A DNA stretch of 64,000 nt. Source: an uncultured Poribacteria bacterium (GTDB lineage Bacteria; Poribacteria; WGA-4E; PCPOR2b). The DNA is taken from NCBI GenBank assembly GCA_958296125.1, contig OY282444.1, positions 1,116,001-1,180,000 on the forward strand, read 5' to 3'. Below, one piece after another: positions 34,919 through 43,936 of the stretch (position 1 is the first letter of the stretch; the number at the start of each line of letters is the position of its first letter). Under the pieces are notes generated by a model. The model made no database searches. It worked only from the letters and a program-made list of their open reading frames with translations, and was not told the origin of the DNA. The translations under genes were made by a program, and so were the position numbers.

Positions 34919-37900
34919 GTGTTTAACTGTCATATCATACCCTATTTGATTAGGGCTCAATATCGCATCGCACTCATTGTCCTGGTGTTCATTGTCGGTT
35001 CTCAAAATGTATCCGCCCAACAGCAGGTAGCCCAAGATGCCTACGCTATCTTTGAACGGAGTTGTCTCATCTGCCACGGCCCCGACGGTGCTTATCGAGA
35101 AACACTCTTAATCGAACACAACGCACTCATCGGAGAGGGAACCGTTGTCCCGGGAAACCCCGATGCCTCCGAACTGTATAACCGACTCCTGACCACTGAC
35201 CTAGCCAAACGGATGCCGCTCGCACAACCCCAACTATCCACCCAAGCAATTGACACCATCCGAAACTGGATTTTAGCCGATGCACCCGATTGGGCGGCAA
35301 CCTCTACCACGGATCGCCGCTTCATCTCCCCCGGTGAAGTGCTCAATACCATTGAGAATCATCTGATGTCACTTTCAGCTTTTGACCGTGCGTTTGCCCG
35401 TTACTTCACACTCACCCATCTCTACAATGCGGGTGAGACACCGAGGAGACTCCAAGAATACCGCAGCGGACTCTCCAAATTGGTCAACAGCCTCTCATGG
35501 GGAAGCACCGTCACCAACCCACACCCCATTGACCCACAGGGAACAATCCTCTACATCGACCTCCGACACTATGAATGGGATGTCAATGACGCGTGGACGC
35601 AGATAGAAGCGGCGTATCCCTATCACATCGCGTATAATGCGGCAACACAGACTGCGCTGCGTGACCAACTCGGGCGATTACAGACGGAGACGAAGAGTAA
35701 TATACCATCGGTTCATGTCGATTGGTTTCTGGCAACGGCCTCCACCCCACCGCTATACCACGATTTGCTATCCCTGCCATTAACGGATAGGGAGCTAGAG
35801 ACCCGATTGGAGGTGGATGTGGTCCGTAACCTACTCAATGCGCCGGGGGTGCGTGTCTGGCGGGCAGGCACCAACGATTCCGGTGTCTCCAATCATAACC
35901 GGGTGATAGAACGACACACCTCCCGATATGGCGCGTATTGGAAGAGTTACGATTTTGCGGGGAGTGTTGGCACACAGAACATCTTCACCCATCCCCTCAA
36001 TTTCACGCATGATGGTGGAGAGGTTATCTTCAATCTTCCGAATGGATTACAGGGATACTACCTTGCCAATGCGTCCGGTTTTCGTTTAGATGACGCACCG
36101 ATAAACATCGTCTCCAACCCCGCTGCGAGTGATCCGACGGTGCGGAATGGGTTGTCCTGTTTGGGGTGCCACACGGAAGGGATGAAAACCTTTGAGGATC
36201 AGGTCCGTTCAGTGATAGAGAGCAATGCCACGCCAGCGTATGACAAAGCACAAGCCCTACGCCTATACGTTGAACAATCAACGCTGGACGCGCTTGTTCA
36301 AGAAGACACGGATAGATACAAGGCGGCACTGGCAGCGACGGGGGGTGCGTTTGGTGACATTGAGCCGATTTCACGATTTCATGAGGCGTTTCAGGGGCCG
36401 GTGGACGTGGCTTATGCCGCAGCTGCGGTTGGGTTAGAGACGGAAGTATTCCTTAAAAAAATACGTGAGAATATAGGGCTACAGAACATCGGCTTGCTGG
36501 TGTTAGAGGGTGAGAATGGGAGTATGAAACGGGACGCATGGACATCGAGTTTTAATGCAATGATTTACGCATTGGACTTCCCGGAGGCGGAGGTTGATAG
36601 CCCATCGCAGCCGGAGCGTCTACCGGGTGCGGTTGTTCATATCCCTGACCCGAACCTGCGCGCTGCGATTGCGGAATCACTTGGTAAAAGCCTCAATGCC
36701 CCGATTACTGTGGAGGAGATGGCAAGGTTGGAAAGACTTGAATCACGGAATAAGGGCATCCGTGATTTGACAGGCCTTCAGTTTGCGACCAATCTGAGAT
36801 CTTTACAACTTGCCGATAATGAGGTTTCCGACCTTTCACCGCTAGCAGGCTTAATCAACCTGCGTGAGCTTTGGCTTCGCGGCAACCCCTTATCCGATAT
36901 ATCGCCTGTGAGAGGCTTAACAAATCTCACTCATCTAGGGGTTGATCACAGTGAGGTATCTGATATATCGCCTGTGAGGAACTTAACAAATCTCACCCAC
37001 CTAGAGGTTGATCACAGCAAGGTATCTGATATATCACCCGTGAGAGGTTTAACAAATCTCACCTACCTAGAGTTTCAGCGTACTCTGATATCTGACTTAT
37101 CGTCCTCGTCCCTTGTAGGTTTAATCAACCTGAAAACGCTTCGGGTTGGGAACGATTCCATATCCGATTTATCACCCCTTGCGGGATTATCAAAACTGGA
37201 GATTTTAGCGGTTAATGACGGAGATATATCAGACCTTACGCCTTTGGTAGGCTTAACAAGTTTGAAAGAACTGAATCTTGCTGGAAACAACATATCGGAT
37301 ATATCCCCCCTTGCAGGGTTAACCAACTTGACATGGCTAAATGTTGGACAAAATAACATTGTGAACGTATCCCCCTTGGGGGGGTTGACCAACTTGAAAT
37401 GGCTGGGAGTCTATAAAAATGCGATCTCTGACATTTCGCCTTTGGATGGGTTACGCAAAAATATAACGGTTCTTTGGCACGCAAATCCGGCGTTCCCAAA
37501 GGGAGGTCCCAAAATAGAGGGTCCGTGGCTATGGGTCGTGTTGCCGTACGTACAACCGAGTGGTAGTAGGGATTTATTGGCAGAAGCGAGTGGGAGTGCG
37601 GTGACAGAGGTGGCGATTGCTACCCACGGGGCAGTAGAGGGACAGTCCGTTGGCGATGACGTGTGGACCTCCCGCAGACTTTCTGCTACGGGGGATTTCA
37701 ACATTGAGGATATGCTTGGAGGCAACCTTGATGATACTTTCCGTTTTTCCAACATGCTCTACGGCACTGTATCCCTCTATTCACCGCGGCAACAAGATAC
37801 AACGATGTATGTTGGCAGCCATAACGATCTTCAGGTTTGGCTCAACGGGACTTTGATTTACCAGTCCCTCCGTTACCATGAGTCGCATGATTACATAGAT

Positions 37901-39220
37901 TTTCTCCCGGTCACACTTCAGGAGGGGAGAAATGTCTTGTTAGTAGCGGTTGAGGCAAACTATAACGCCTTTTTTGGGTTTGAACCCGGCACCGAATATA
38001 CAGTGGCAAACCCCGGTGTCGGCTACGCTTTTTCCCAAACCCCAATTCATACGGACGATACCTTCACCCTTGATATCCGCGCAGAAACTGTCACCGACTT
38101 AGCAGGCTGGCAGTTTGATATTGCCTTTGACTCCGCCGCCCTCGAAGCTATCAACGTGACCGAAGGCGGTTTCCTGAAGACGGACGGCGGCACGACCTTC
38201 TTTCAAGGGGGGAGCATTGATAACGCAGCGGGTAAAATCACAGGACTTAGCGCGGCACGGTTGTCCTCTCAAGGTGTAAATGGCACCGGCACCCTGCTTC
38301 AAGTAAGGTTCAAGGCGAAATCGGGAGGCGAAACAAGCTTGACGCTGCAGAACTTTGAGTTTGGCACCATCACCGGAGAAAATATCCCCGCAGGCCCGCA
38401 TCAAATCCACATTACTGTGGAGGGAGGCCTTGCCATCGGGGACGTGAATCGGGATGGACGGGTGAGCATCTTGGATCTCATTCTCGTCGCTCAGCAGTTG
38501 GGGAAAAGGGTACCTGCCAACTCGCCTGTGGATGCCAACGGCGATGGGGTGGTCAGTATCCTTGACCTCATCCTCGTGTCACAGGGAATTGGGGAGACTA
38601 CAGCGTCTGCTGCACCCCCCTTAATCCCCCCGCAGGTGTCTTCATCCCGATCTGTCGGGGTGTCTTCATCCCGATCTATCGGGGCAGGGGGAGAGAGGAT
38701 GGTAGACGCTGCAGGGGGAGAGAGAATGGTAGATCCTATGGGGAGAGAAAGGATGGTAGACGCTGCAAGGAGAGAAGGGATAGTAGATCCTATGGGGAGA
38801 GAAAGGATGGTAAATCCTACGATGATAGAGGGGTGGATAGCGCAGGCGCGGGTGGCAGATGACGGTTCGCTTGCCTTCAAAGAGGGTATTGAAAATCTCC
38901 AAAAACTGCTAGCCTCGCTGATTCCTGAAGAGACTGCGTTGTTGGCAAACTATCCGAATCCGTTTAACCCGGAGACATGGATACCGTATCAGTTGGCAGA
39001 GTCGGCAGAGGTAACGCTGACGATTTATGATATGAATGGGGGAGTAGTTCGGTATTTAGCCGTGGGGCATCAAGCGGCGGGTATGTATCAGAATCGCAGC
39101 CGTGCAGCCTATTGGGACGGACGGAATCAGTTGGGTGAATCTGTTGCCAGTGGTCTCTATTTTTACACGCTAACGGCCGGGGATTTTTCTGCCACGCGGC
39201 GGATGCTAATACTAAAGTAA
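34919..39220 (+). CDS. Secreted c-type cytochrome / LRR / cohesin / dockerin protein, paralog B
   Basis: A 1433-residue exported paralog of the gene at 4287-8651. It starts with GTG nine bases after AAGGAGA. The signal peptide ends near VSA (33), heme motif CLICH is at 49-53, and CLGCH lies near 416. The LRR block is about 624-850, including three near-identical 22-residue units (DISPVRGLTNLTHLGVDHSE-type). A cohesin-like domain lies near 1047-1160, dockerin loops near 1174-1224, and the NYPNPFNPETWIPYQL tail from 1345. Between dockerin and tail are an in-frame palindromic repeat and five 9-residue units (GGERMVDAA-type). The cytochrome-like and cohesin/dockerin parts are far closer to paralog A than the LRRs are. 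Function unknown. Confidence 0.92.
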   Translation: MFNCHIIPYLIRAQYRIALIVLVFIVGSQNVSAQQQVAQDAYAIFERSCLICHGPDGAYRETLLIEHNALIGEGTVVPGNPDASELYNRLLTTDLAKRMPLAQPQLSTQAIDTIRNWILADAPDWAATSTTDRRFISPGEVLNTIENHLMSLSAFDRAFARYFTLTHLYNAGETPRRLQEYRSGLSKLVNSLSWGSTVTNPHPIDPQGTILYIDLRHYEWDVNDAWTQIEAAYPYHIAYNAATQTALRDQLGRLQTETKSNIPSVHVDWFLATASTPPLYHDLLSLPLTDRELETRLEVDVVRNLLNAPGVRVWRAGTNDSGVSNHNRVIERHTSRYGAYWKSYDFAGSVGTQNIFTHPLNFTHDGGEVIFNLPNGLQGYYLANASGFRLDDAPINIVSNPAASDPTVRNGLSCLGCHTEGMKTFEDQVRSVIESNATPAYDKAQALRLYVEQSTLDALVQEDTDRYKAALAATGGAFGDIEPISRFHEAFQGPVDVAYAAAAVGLETEVFLKKIRENIGLQNIGLLVLEGENGSMKRDAWTSSFNAMIYALDFPEAEVDSPSQPERLPGAVVHIPDPNLRAAIAESLGKSLNAPITVEEMARLERLESRNKGIRDLTGLQFATNLRSLQLADNEVSDLSPLAGLINLRELWLRGNPLSDISPVRGLTNLTHLGVDHSEVSDISPVRNLTNLTHLEVDHSKVSDISPVRGLTNLTYLEFQRTLISDLSSSSLVGLINLKTLRVGNDSISDLSPLAGLSKLEILAVNDGDISDLTPLVGLTSLKELNLAGNNISDISPLAGLTNLTWLNVGQNNIVNVSPLGGLTNLKWLGVYKNAISDISPLDGLRKNITVLWHANPAFPKGGPKIEGPWLWVVLPYVQPSGSRDLLAEASGSAVTEVAIATHGAVEGQSVGDDVWTSRRLSATGDFNIEDMLGGNLDDTFRFSNMLYGTVSLYSPRQQDTTMYVGSHNDLQVWLNGTLIYQSLRYHESHDYIDFLPVTLQEGRNVLLVAVEANYNAFFGFEPGTEYTVANPGVGYAFSQTPIHTDDTFTLDIRAETVTDLAGWQFDIAFDSAALEAINVTEGGFLKTDGGTTFFQGGSIDNAAGKITGLSAARLSSQGVNGTGTLLQVRFKAKSGGETSLTLQNFEFGTITGENIPAGPHQIHITVEGGLAIGDVNRDGRVSILDLILVAQQLGKRVPANSPVDANGDGVVSILDLILVSQGIGETTASAAPPLIPPQVSSSRSVGVSSSRSIGAGGERMVDAAGGERMVDPMGRERMVDAARREGIVDPMGRERMVNPTMIEGWIAQARVADDGSLAFKEGIENLQKLLASLIPEETALLANYPNPFNPETWIPYQLAESAEVTLTIYDMNGGVVRYLAVGHQAAGMYQNRSRAAYWDGRNQLGESVASGLYFYTLTAGDFSATRRMLILK
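36896..37093 (+). repeat. Three 66-bp tandem LRR repeats
   Basis: Units 36896-36961, 36962-37027 and 37028-37093 encode DISPVRGLTNLTHLGVDHSE-type repeats. The first two differ at few positions in DNA, indicating recent duplication of single LRR units. Confidence 0.8.
38614..38691 (+). repeat. In-frame REP-like palindromic repeat with duplicated 24-bp unit
   Basis: CCCCCTTAATCCCCCCGCAG is followed by two tandem GTGTCTTCATCCCGATCTRTCGGG units. It is translated as PPLIPPQVSSSRSVGVSSSR and so on, within paralog B. It is the same family as 29880-29965 but read as protein. Confidence 0.88.
38687..38821 (+). repeat. 27-bp minisatellite, five units, coding
   Basis: Five tandem units of GGGGGAGAGAGGATGGTAGA-type DNA encode GGERMVDAA, GGERMVDPM, GRERMVDAA, RREGIVDPM and GRERMVNPT. 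Paralog A has about three decayed units at the same place. Confidence 0.85.
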
Positions 39221-39399
39221 TCGGTTCGTTGGTTCATCAGTATTAGAACCATACGACGAAATCGAGAGATTCAAAGCAACTCAATCGAAAGATAGAACCC
39301 TCAACGGGCGGGGAGACCCTGCCCCCACAGGGAAATCAATGGATTTTCAATGGCTAGCTACTTGGGCTAGCACAAGAAATATTGAAAGGATAGAAATAT

Positions 39400-41037
39400 A
39401 TGACAGGTAATCAAGCAATCGCTAAAATTCTGAAAGCCGAAGGACTTGACTGGTTCGCCTGCTTTCCCAACCATTCGCTGATAGATGCGGCTGCCAAAGA
39501 GGGATTGAGACCGATCCTCTCGCGCCAAGAGCGAGCGGGTGTGAACATGGCTGATGGGTACAGTCGTATCATGTGCGGCAACCGCATCGGTGTCTTCATG
39601 ATGCAAGACGGTCCAGGTGCCGAGAACGCCTTTGGTGGCGTTGCCCAGGCTTATGCCGATTCGGTGCCCATACTCCTCCTCCCTGGGGGCCCGCGCCTCT
39701 CGAATGTAGGAATGCACCCGGGCTTCGTTTCGCATCGGAACTACGGTGGGGTTACCAAGTGGACGGAATACATCAATCAGGCGGATCGCATCCCTCAGTT
39801 GATGCGAATGGCATTCACTCGGCTAAAACATGGGCGGCCGGGCCCGGTGCTTTTGGAGATATCCTCAGACGCTGCAGGGCAGGAGATTCCGGATAGTGCC
39901 TTCAACTATGTGCCGGTGCAGGTCCGCAAATCGGCAGCAGATCCCGACGATGTCCGTGATTTAGTGACGACCATGCTCAAGGCATCGTGTCCCATTATTA
40001 GTGCAGGCAGGGGTATACTATACGCCGAAGCGACGGAAGAGTTGGTAACGCTAGCGGAGTTGACGAACATTCCTGTCATGACGACCCTACAGGGTAAGAG
40101 CGGCTTCCCTGAAAACCATCCTCTGGCGTTGGGGACGGCTGGGAATACCGGCACGCAGATGGCGGGACATTTCCTAAAGAAGGCGGACTTTGTCCTCGGC
40201 ATTGCGACGACGCTCAGTGGCGGTTATAGCCCGCAGATGCCTGCGGGTGTCACGCTCGCGCAGATTACCAACTCGACGGATGACCTGAACGTGCATTATC
40301 AGTTGGCTCACGGTGCTGTCGGCGATGCCAAGTTGGTGCTGGAACAGATGATTGAAGAGGTGAAGCGGCAGATTGGTGAGCAGCGGAGAGCGGATGTCAA
40401 CGGTGTGGCGGACGAAATCCGCAAAGTGAAAGCGGAGTGGATGGCGGCGTGGCGTCCGCGGCTTGAGTCTGACGAGGTTCCGATGAACGAGTATCGCGTC
40501 CTCAACGAACTTTACAAAGCCGTGGATGTGTCGAACACCATCGCCACGCACGACGCGGGTTATCCGCGAGATCGGATGTGTCCGTTTTGGTCCACCGTGA
40601 CCCCAAATAGCTATATCGGGTGGGGCAAGTCGACGCAGTTAGGTTATGGACTGGGGTTAGCACTGGGAGCAAAGATAGCCGCGCCCGAAAAGTTGGTCAT
40701 CAATGTGATGGGAGACGCTGCCTTCGGTATGGCTGGCTTGGACATTGAGACAGCGGTAAGGTCTGAGATTCCGATATTGACCGTAGTTTTGAACAACGGT
40801 GTGATGACTCACTACAACCAGAATATGCCGTATGCCTCGGAGCACTGGGAGAGCGACAAGCTGTCCGGGGATTACGCTGGGGTCGCCAAGAGTTTGGGTG
40901 CCTTCGCCGAAACAGTTGAGACACCTGACCAGCTGCCCGGTGCGATTGCTCGCGCCATCGCTGCCACGAAGGAGGGATGTCCCGCGCTGCTACAGACAAT
41001 GACCTGTGGGGAGGAGACGGTCTCTCGCTACCAATAG
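39400..41037 (+). CDS. Thiamine-pyrophosphate-dependent enzyme (acetolactate-synthase-like)
   Basis: A 545-residue TPP enzyme with the three-domain acetolactate synthase/benzoylformate decarboxylase layout. The catalytic Glu is in SRQERAGVNMADGYSR near 50. The central domain is about 190-330. The TPP/Mg motif begins NVMGDAAFGMAGLDIETA and ends VVLNNG, giving GD-x(25)-NN. ATG follows GAAAGGATAGAAATAT. Compared with true acetolactate synthases it lacks a neighbouring small regulatory subunit, so a decarboxylase or sulfoacetaldehyde-type role is equally possible. It is the first gene of a same-strand run with the glycosidase-like and dehydrogenase genes. Confidence 0.88.
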   Translation: MTGNQAIAKILKAEGLDWFACFPNHSLIDAAAKEGLRPILSRQERAGVNMADGYSRIMCGNRIGVFMMQDGPGAENAFGGVAQAYADSVPILLLPGGPRLSNVGMHPGFVSHRNYGGVTKWTEYINQADRIPQLMRMAFTRLKHGRPGPVLLEISSDAAGQEIPDSAFNYVPVQVRKSAADPDDVRDLVTTMLKASCPIISAGRGILYAEATEELVTLAELTNIPVMTTLQGKSGFPENHPLALGTAGNTGTQMAGHFLKKADFVLGIATTLSGGYSPQMPAGVTLAQITNSTDDLNVHYQLAHGAVGDAKLVLEQMIEEVKRQIGEQRRADVNGVADEIRKVKAEWMAAWRPRLESDEVPMNEYRVLNELYKAVDVSNTIATHDAGYPRDRMCPFWSTVTPNSYIGWGKSTQLGYGLGLALGAKIAAPEKLVINVMGDAAFGMAGLDIETAVRSEIPILTVVLNNGVMTHYNQNMPYASEHWESDKLSGDYAGVAKSLGAFAETVETPDQLPGAIARAIAATKEGCPALLQTMTCGEETVSRYQ

Positions 41038-41132
41038 CAGCCGATCAGAGCGGAAAGGCGCGCATTCCGCCCAGTGGAGTGCGCCCAAAAATAGGAATTT
41101 TGGTTGACCCAAAAGCGAAAACGGAGTAAAAT

Positions 41133-41161
41133 GGCCCTCTCTATCTTTATCGGAGAGGGCC
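41133..41161. promoter_or_regulatory. Perfect hairpin GGCCCTCTC / GAGAGGGCC
   Basis: A 9-bp perfect stem with an 11-nt loop (TATCTTTATCG) lies 16 bases before a tiny ORF and about 95 bases before the GH-like gene. A second imperfect GC-rich hairpin lies at about 41057-41087. There is no T-run on the plus strand, so it could be an mRNA-stabilising or attenuator-type structure rather than a terminator. Confidence 0.5.
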
Positions 41162-41176
41162 AACAAGGGGACAATC

Positions 41177-41263
41177 ATGGATTTTTCAACACTGAACCCC
41201 GCAAAGATTACCAGCACGGCTTGGGAGTATGTCACAGTGCAAGAAAGAGGTGGAAATGACTGA
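41177..41263 (+). CDS. Possible 28-residue leader peptide
   Basis: ATG follows AAGGGGACAATC. The peptide begins MDFSTLNPAKITSTAWEYVT and ends QERGGND; its stop overlaps the start of the next gene in ATGACTGA. The ribosome site, the overlap and the hairpin just upstream suggest translational coupling of a small protein with the GH-like enzyme. I know no homolog. Confidence 0.4.
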   Translation: MDFSTLNPAKITSTAWEYVTVQERGGND

Positions 41264-42845
41264 ACAACGGCAGAAGATTCTGGCACGCGGTAGTTATTTT
41301 CCCGGTGACTGGGTGCGGCCGCGCTACAATCCCGGCACTTGGATGGCGATGGTAGACGTGGCGGAAATTTTTACGGGCCATCGCAGTACAACCCGTCAGG
41401 GAAGCTACGAACTGTTCGATGCACCGGTTGGCGTGGGCTTGCGCGTGGAAGCAGCGCAGAAATCTGCACCGTTTATAAGCCCTGAAAAAGAATGGGAGAG
41501 CGACGATCCAATCAGTCCTGCCCATGTCTGGCGCGAAGATGGGCGGCTTCACATGCTATACAACGTCGGGGATAGGACCTGTCTCGCTGTCAGTGAAGAT
41601 GGCTACCAATGGGAGCGACCAGTACTGGGACAGACTGAGTTCAACAGCTCGACGAACAACAATATCCTCAAGACACCGTTGCAGGCGAGCATCTTTGAAG
41701 ATCCGTCCGCACCACCCGCCGAGCGTTACAAAGCTTTGGAAGCCAAGGGATTCTGGCTTGACCGCGAGTCCGGCGAGGAGGTGGATCCCGATGAAGCGGA
41801 CAGCTGCTGGCGGGCCGAGCATTACGCGGGTCAATCCTATACCGGGCGTAAGGTGGTGTTGAAGGGGCAACTACTCGGCTTGACCTCGCCGGACCGGATT
41901 ACCTGGACCCGTCTCCCTGAACCTCTCGCCAACTACTCGGTGAACGGTGGTATTTGCCCGGGTTACGACGCACACAATGGGACCTATTTTGCGTTCATGC
42001 AACCCCAAGGAGTTGCCCCGTCTGAGCCGCAAGCCTTGGGAACTAGTATGCCTGAGACCGAGGTGGTGCGTCGTGCAATCGGACTAGCACGGACCCGGGA
42101 CTTCCGCCATTGGCCCGCGGCCAAGCTGTTGCTCCATCCCGACGCACAAGACCCTTTGGACATCTCGTTCTACGGCGCGTGCTACTTTCCCTACCCGGAG
42201 CGAGGGGACCTGCACGCCATGGTCATTCCGGTCTTCCACCAGTCCACCGATCATGTCGACTTGCAGCTCGCCTTCAGTCGAGATGGTCTGATCTGGACAC
42301 GCCCGGAACGCCGGGCGGCTGTCGAGTTGGGATCGAGGGGGAGTGGAGAAGAGGGCCAGATCCATGTTTGGCGCAACGGTCTGGTGGAACTTCCCGATGG
42401 CTACTGGGCGGTGCCTTACCAAGCGCGCTCGACGCTACACACTGTTCCGCCTCAGCATCAGGGGGCAATCTTTCCGGAGTTAGCAGCCTCGCAAAACAGG
42501 TGGGCACGCTGGCATCCGCATCGGCTCTGCGGTGTTGAGGCTGAAGCGGAAGGGCGATTCACCATTCCCACGGTATTCCGCCGGGGAGATGAACTGCGCC
42601 TGAACTACCGCTGCGCTCCCGGCGGATGGATCCGCATTGAATTGCTGCAAAGGATACCCACCATGATGTGCCCGGATGTTAGTCCCCTTGAGGGCTTTAC
42701 TTTCGAGATGTGCGATCCCCTGACAGGAGATCAGGAAGACCAAGTTGTTACTTGGCAAGGAAATAGTGATATCACCTGTGTCGGTGAAATGGTTGCCATT
42801 CGCGTGAAGCTGTTTCAGGCGAAGCTGTTCGCCTATAAGGTTTGA
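41256..42845 (+). CDS. Glycoside-hydrolase-like five-bladed propeller protein (GH32/43/68 type)
   Basis: A 529-residue cytoplasmic protein with repeats typical of five-bladed propeller glycosidases: LHMLYNVGDRTCLAVSEDGYQWERP, LTSPDRITWTRLPEP, LAFSRDGLIWTRP, and the acidic LHAMVIPVFHQS region. Each blade has an S-x-D-G-x-x-W motif. I start at 41256 after AGAGGTGGAA; an ATG at 41229 lacks a site and would overlap the leader ORF. No signal peptide. Exact family and catalytic acids are not certain. It lies between a TPP enzyme and a dehydrogenase, suggesting sugar catabolism. Confidence 0.72.
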   Translation: MTEQRQKILARGSYFPGDWVRPRYNPGTWMAMVDVAEIFTGHRSTTRQGSYELFDAPVGVGLRVEAAQKSAPFISPEKEWESDDPISPAHVWREDGRLHMLYNVGDRTCLAVSEDGYQWERPVLGQTEFNSSTNNNILKTPLQASIFEDPSAPPAERYKALEAKGFWLDRESGEEVDPDEADSCWRAEHYAGQSYTGRKVVLKGQLLGLTSPDRITWTRLPEPLANYSVNGGICPGYDAHNGTYFAFMQPQGVAPSEPQALGTSMPETEVVRRAIGLARTRDFRHWPAAKLLLHPDAQDPLDISFYGACYFPYPERGDLHAMVIPVFHQSTDHVDLQLAFSRDGLIWTRPERRAAVELGSRGSGEEGQIHVWRNGLVELPDGYWAVPYQARSTLHTVPPQHQGAIFPELAASQNRWARWHPHRLCGVEAEAEGRFTIPTVFRRGDELRLNYRCAPGGWIRIELLQRIPTMMCPDVSPLEGFTFEMCDPLTGDQEDQVVTWQGNSDITCVGEMVAIRVKLFQAKLFAYKV

Positions 42846-42870
42846 TTACTTCACAACCAAGGAGAGATAT

Positions 42871-43836
42871 GTGAAATCTGCACAAATTGTTGCCCCGCGT
42901 CAGATTGAGATGATCGATATTGATAAACCCGATATTTCATCTGACCCGGAGGGAGCTATCCTTATAAAGACTTATATGAACGCTATTTGTGGCACTGATA
43001 TGCCATCGTTTGCGCTTGACCATCCAGCCGATGCCTATCCACTATCGCCCGGAATGACCATCCATGAATGTATCGGCGTAGTGGCTGCGAGCAAGTCGGA
43101 TCGGTTTAAGGAAGGGGACGCGGTGCTTGCGCTGCCGGGGCGTATCGGTGGACTTGCGGAATACTTCGTTTCCCATGAAGCCGTTACAGTTCCGTTGGTG
43201 GAATTTGAGCGCAAGGATTGTATCCTGATGGCTCAGCCGCTCGGCACCGTGATTTGGGCATGTAGCAAGCTAGGGAATCTGCTCAATCAGGATGTCGTTG
43301 TGATGGGGCAGGGACCGATGGGATTGTTGTTCACGCATTTGTTGAGTAACTTGGGTGCGAAAACGGTCATTACAACGGATCTCGTCGATTTTCGGCTGGA
43401 GGCCTCAAAGCAGATGCAGGCGACGCATACGATTAACTCCGCTGAAGTGGATCCGGCCGCCGCTGTTGAGCAGATCACGGAGGGCAGGATGGCAGATCTG
43501 GTTGTTGAAGTGGTAGGACATCAGACGGAGACAATCAATCAGTGCATGGATCTCGTCAAGCGGGATGGGACGATTCTGGCGTTCGGTGTGCCTGATGATC
43601 CGACTTATGCTTTCCGTTTCGGTGATTTTTTTAGAAAGAACATCCGCTTCATCGGATCCGTGGGGCCCGATGCACAGAATAATTTCCCGTTGGCAATGGA
43701 TATGATTGCACAGGGACGAATTGATGTTTCACCCATGATCACCCACCGTCTACCGTTTACTGAGGTGCAGCGCGGGTTTGAGTTGTCTTTACATAAGAAG
43801 GATGAAGCTATCAAGATCGTGCTGGAGTATGATTGA
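42871..43836 (+). CDS. Zinc-type alcohol dehydrogenase (MDR family)
   Basis: A 321-residue medium-chain dehydrogenase. It starts with GTG after AAGGAGAGATAT. Catalytic zinc ligands are Cys40 (ICGTD) and His65-Glu66 (IHECIG). The Rossmann motif VMGQGPMGLL is near 145. The four-cysteine structural zinc loop of classical members is absent, and the loop reads AVLALPGRIGG. It is shorter than usual (340-370). It is likely a sugar alcohol or polyol dehydrogenase given the adjacent Gfo/Idh gene and glycosidase-like gene (inference). It lies 25 bp behind the GH-like gene, probably the same transcript. Confidence 0.88.
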   Translation: MKSAQIVAPRQIEMIDIDKPDISSDPEGAILIKTYMNAICGTDMPSFALDHPADAYPLSPGMTIHECIGVVAASKSDRFKEGDAVLALPGRIGGLAEYFVSHEAVTVPLVEFERKDCILMAQPLGTVIWACSKLGNLLNQDVVVMGQGPMGLLFTHLLSNLGAKTVITTDLVDFRLEASKQMQATHTINSAEVDPAAAVEQITEGRMADLVVEVVGHQTETINQCMDLVKRDGTILAFGVPDDPTYAFRFGDFFRKNIRFIGSVGPDAQNNFPLAMDMIAQGRIDVSPMITHRLPFTEVQRGFELSLHKKDEAIKIVLEYD

Positions 43837-43936
43837 CGGGGGACTGGTGTAAACCCTCACAAGGGTGGTCATCCTTAGAGCTGCTTGTTGTACACTTTTC
43901 GCTTCGGTGGAGTGAAATGAGTTCATTCGTTAAAGA

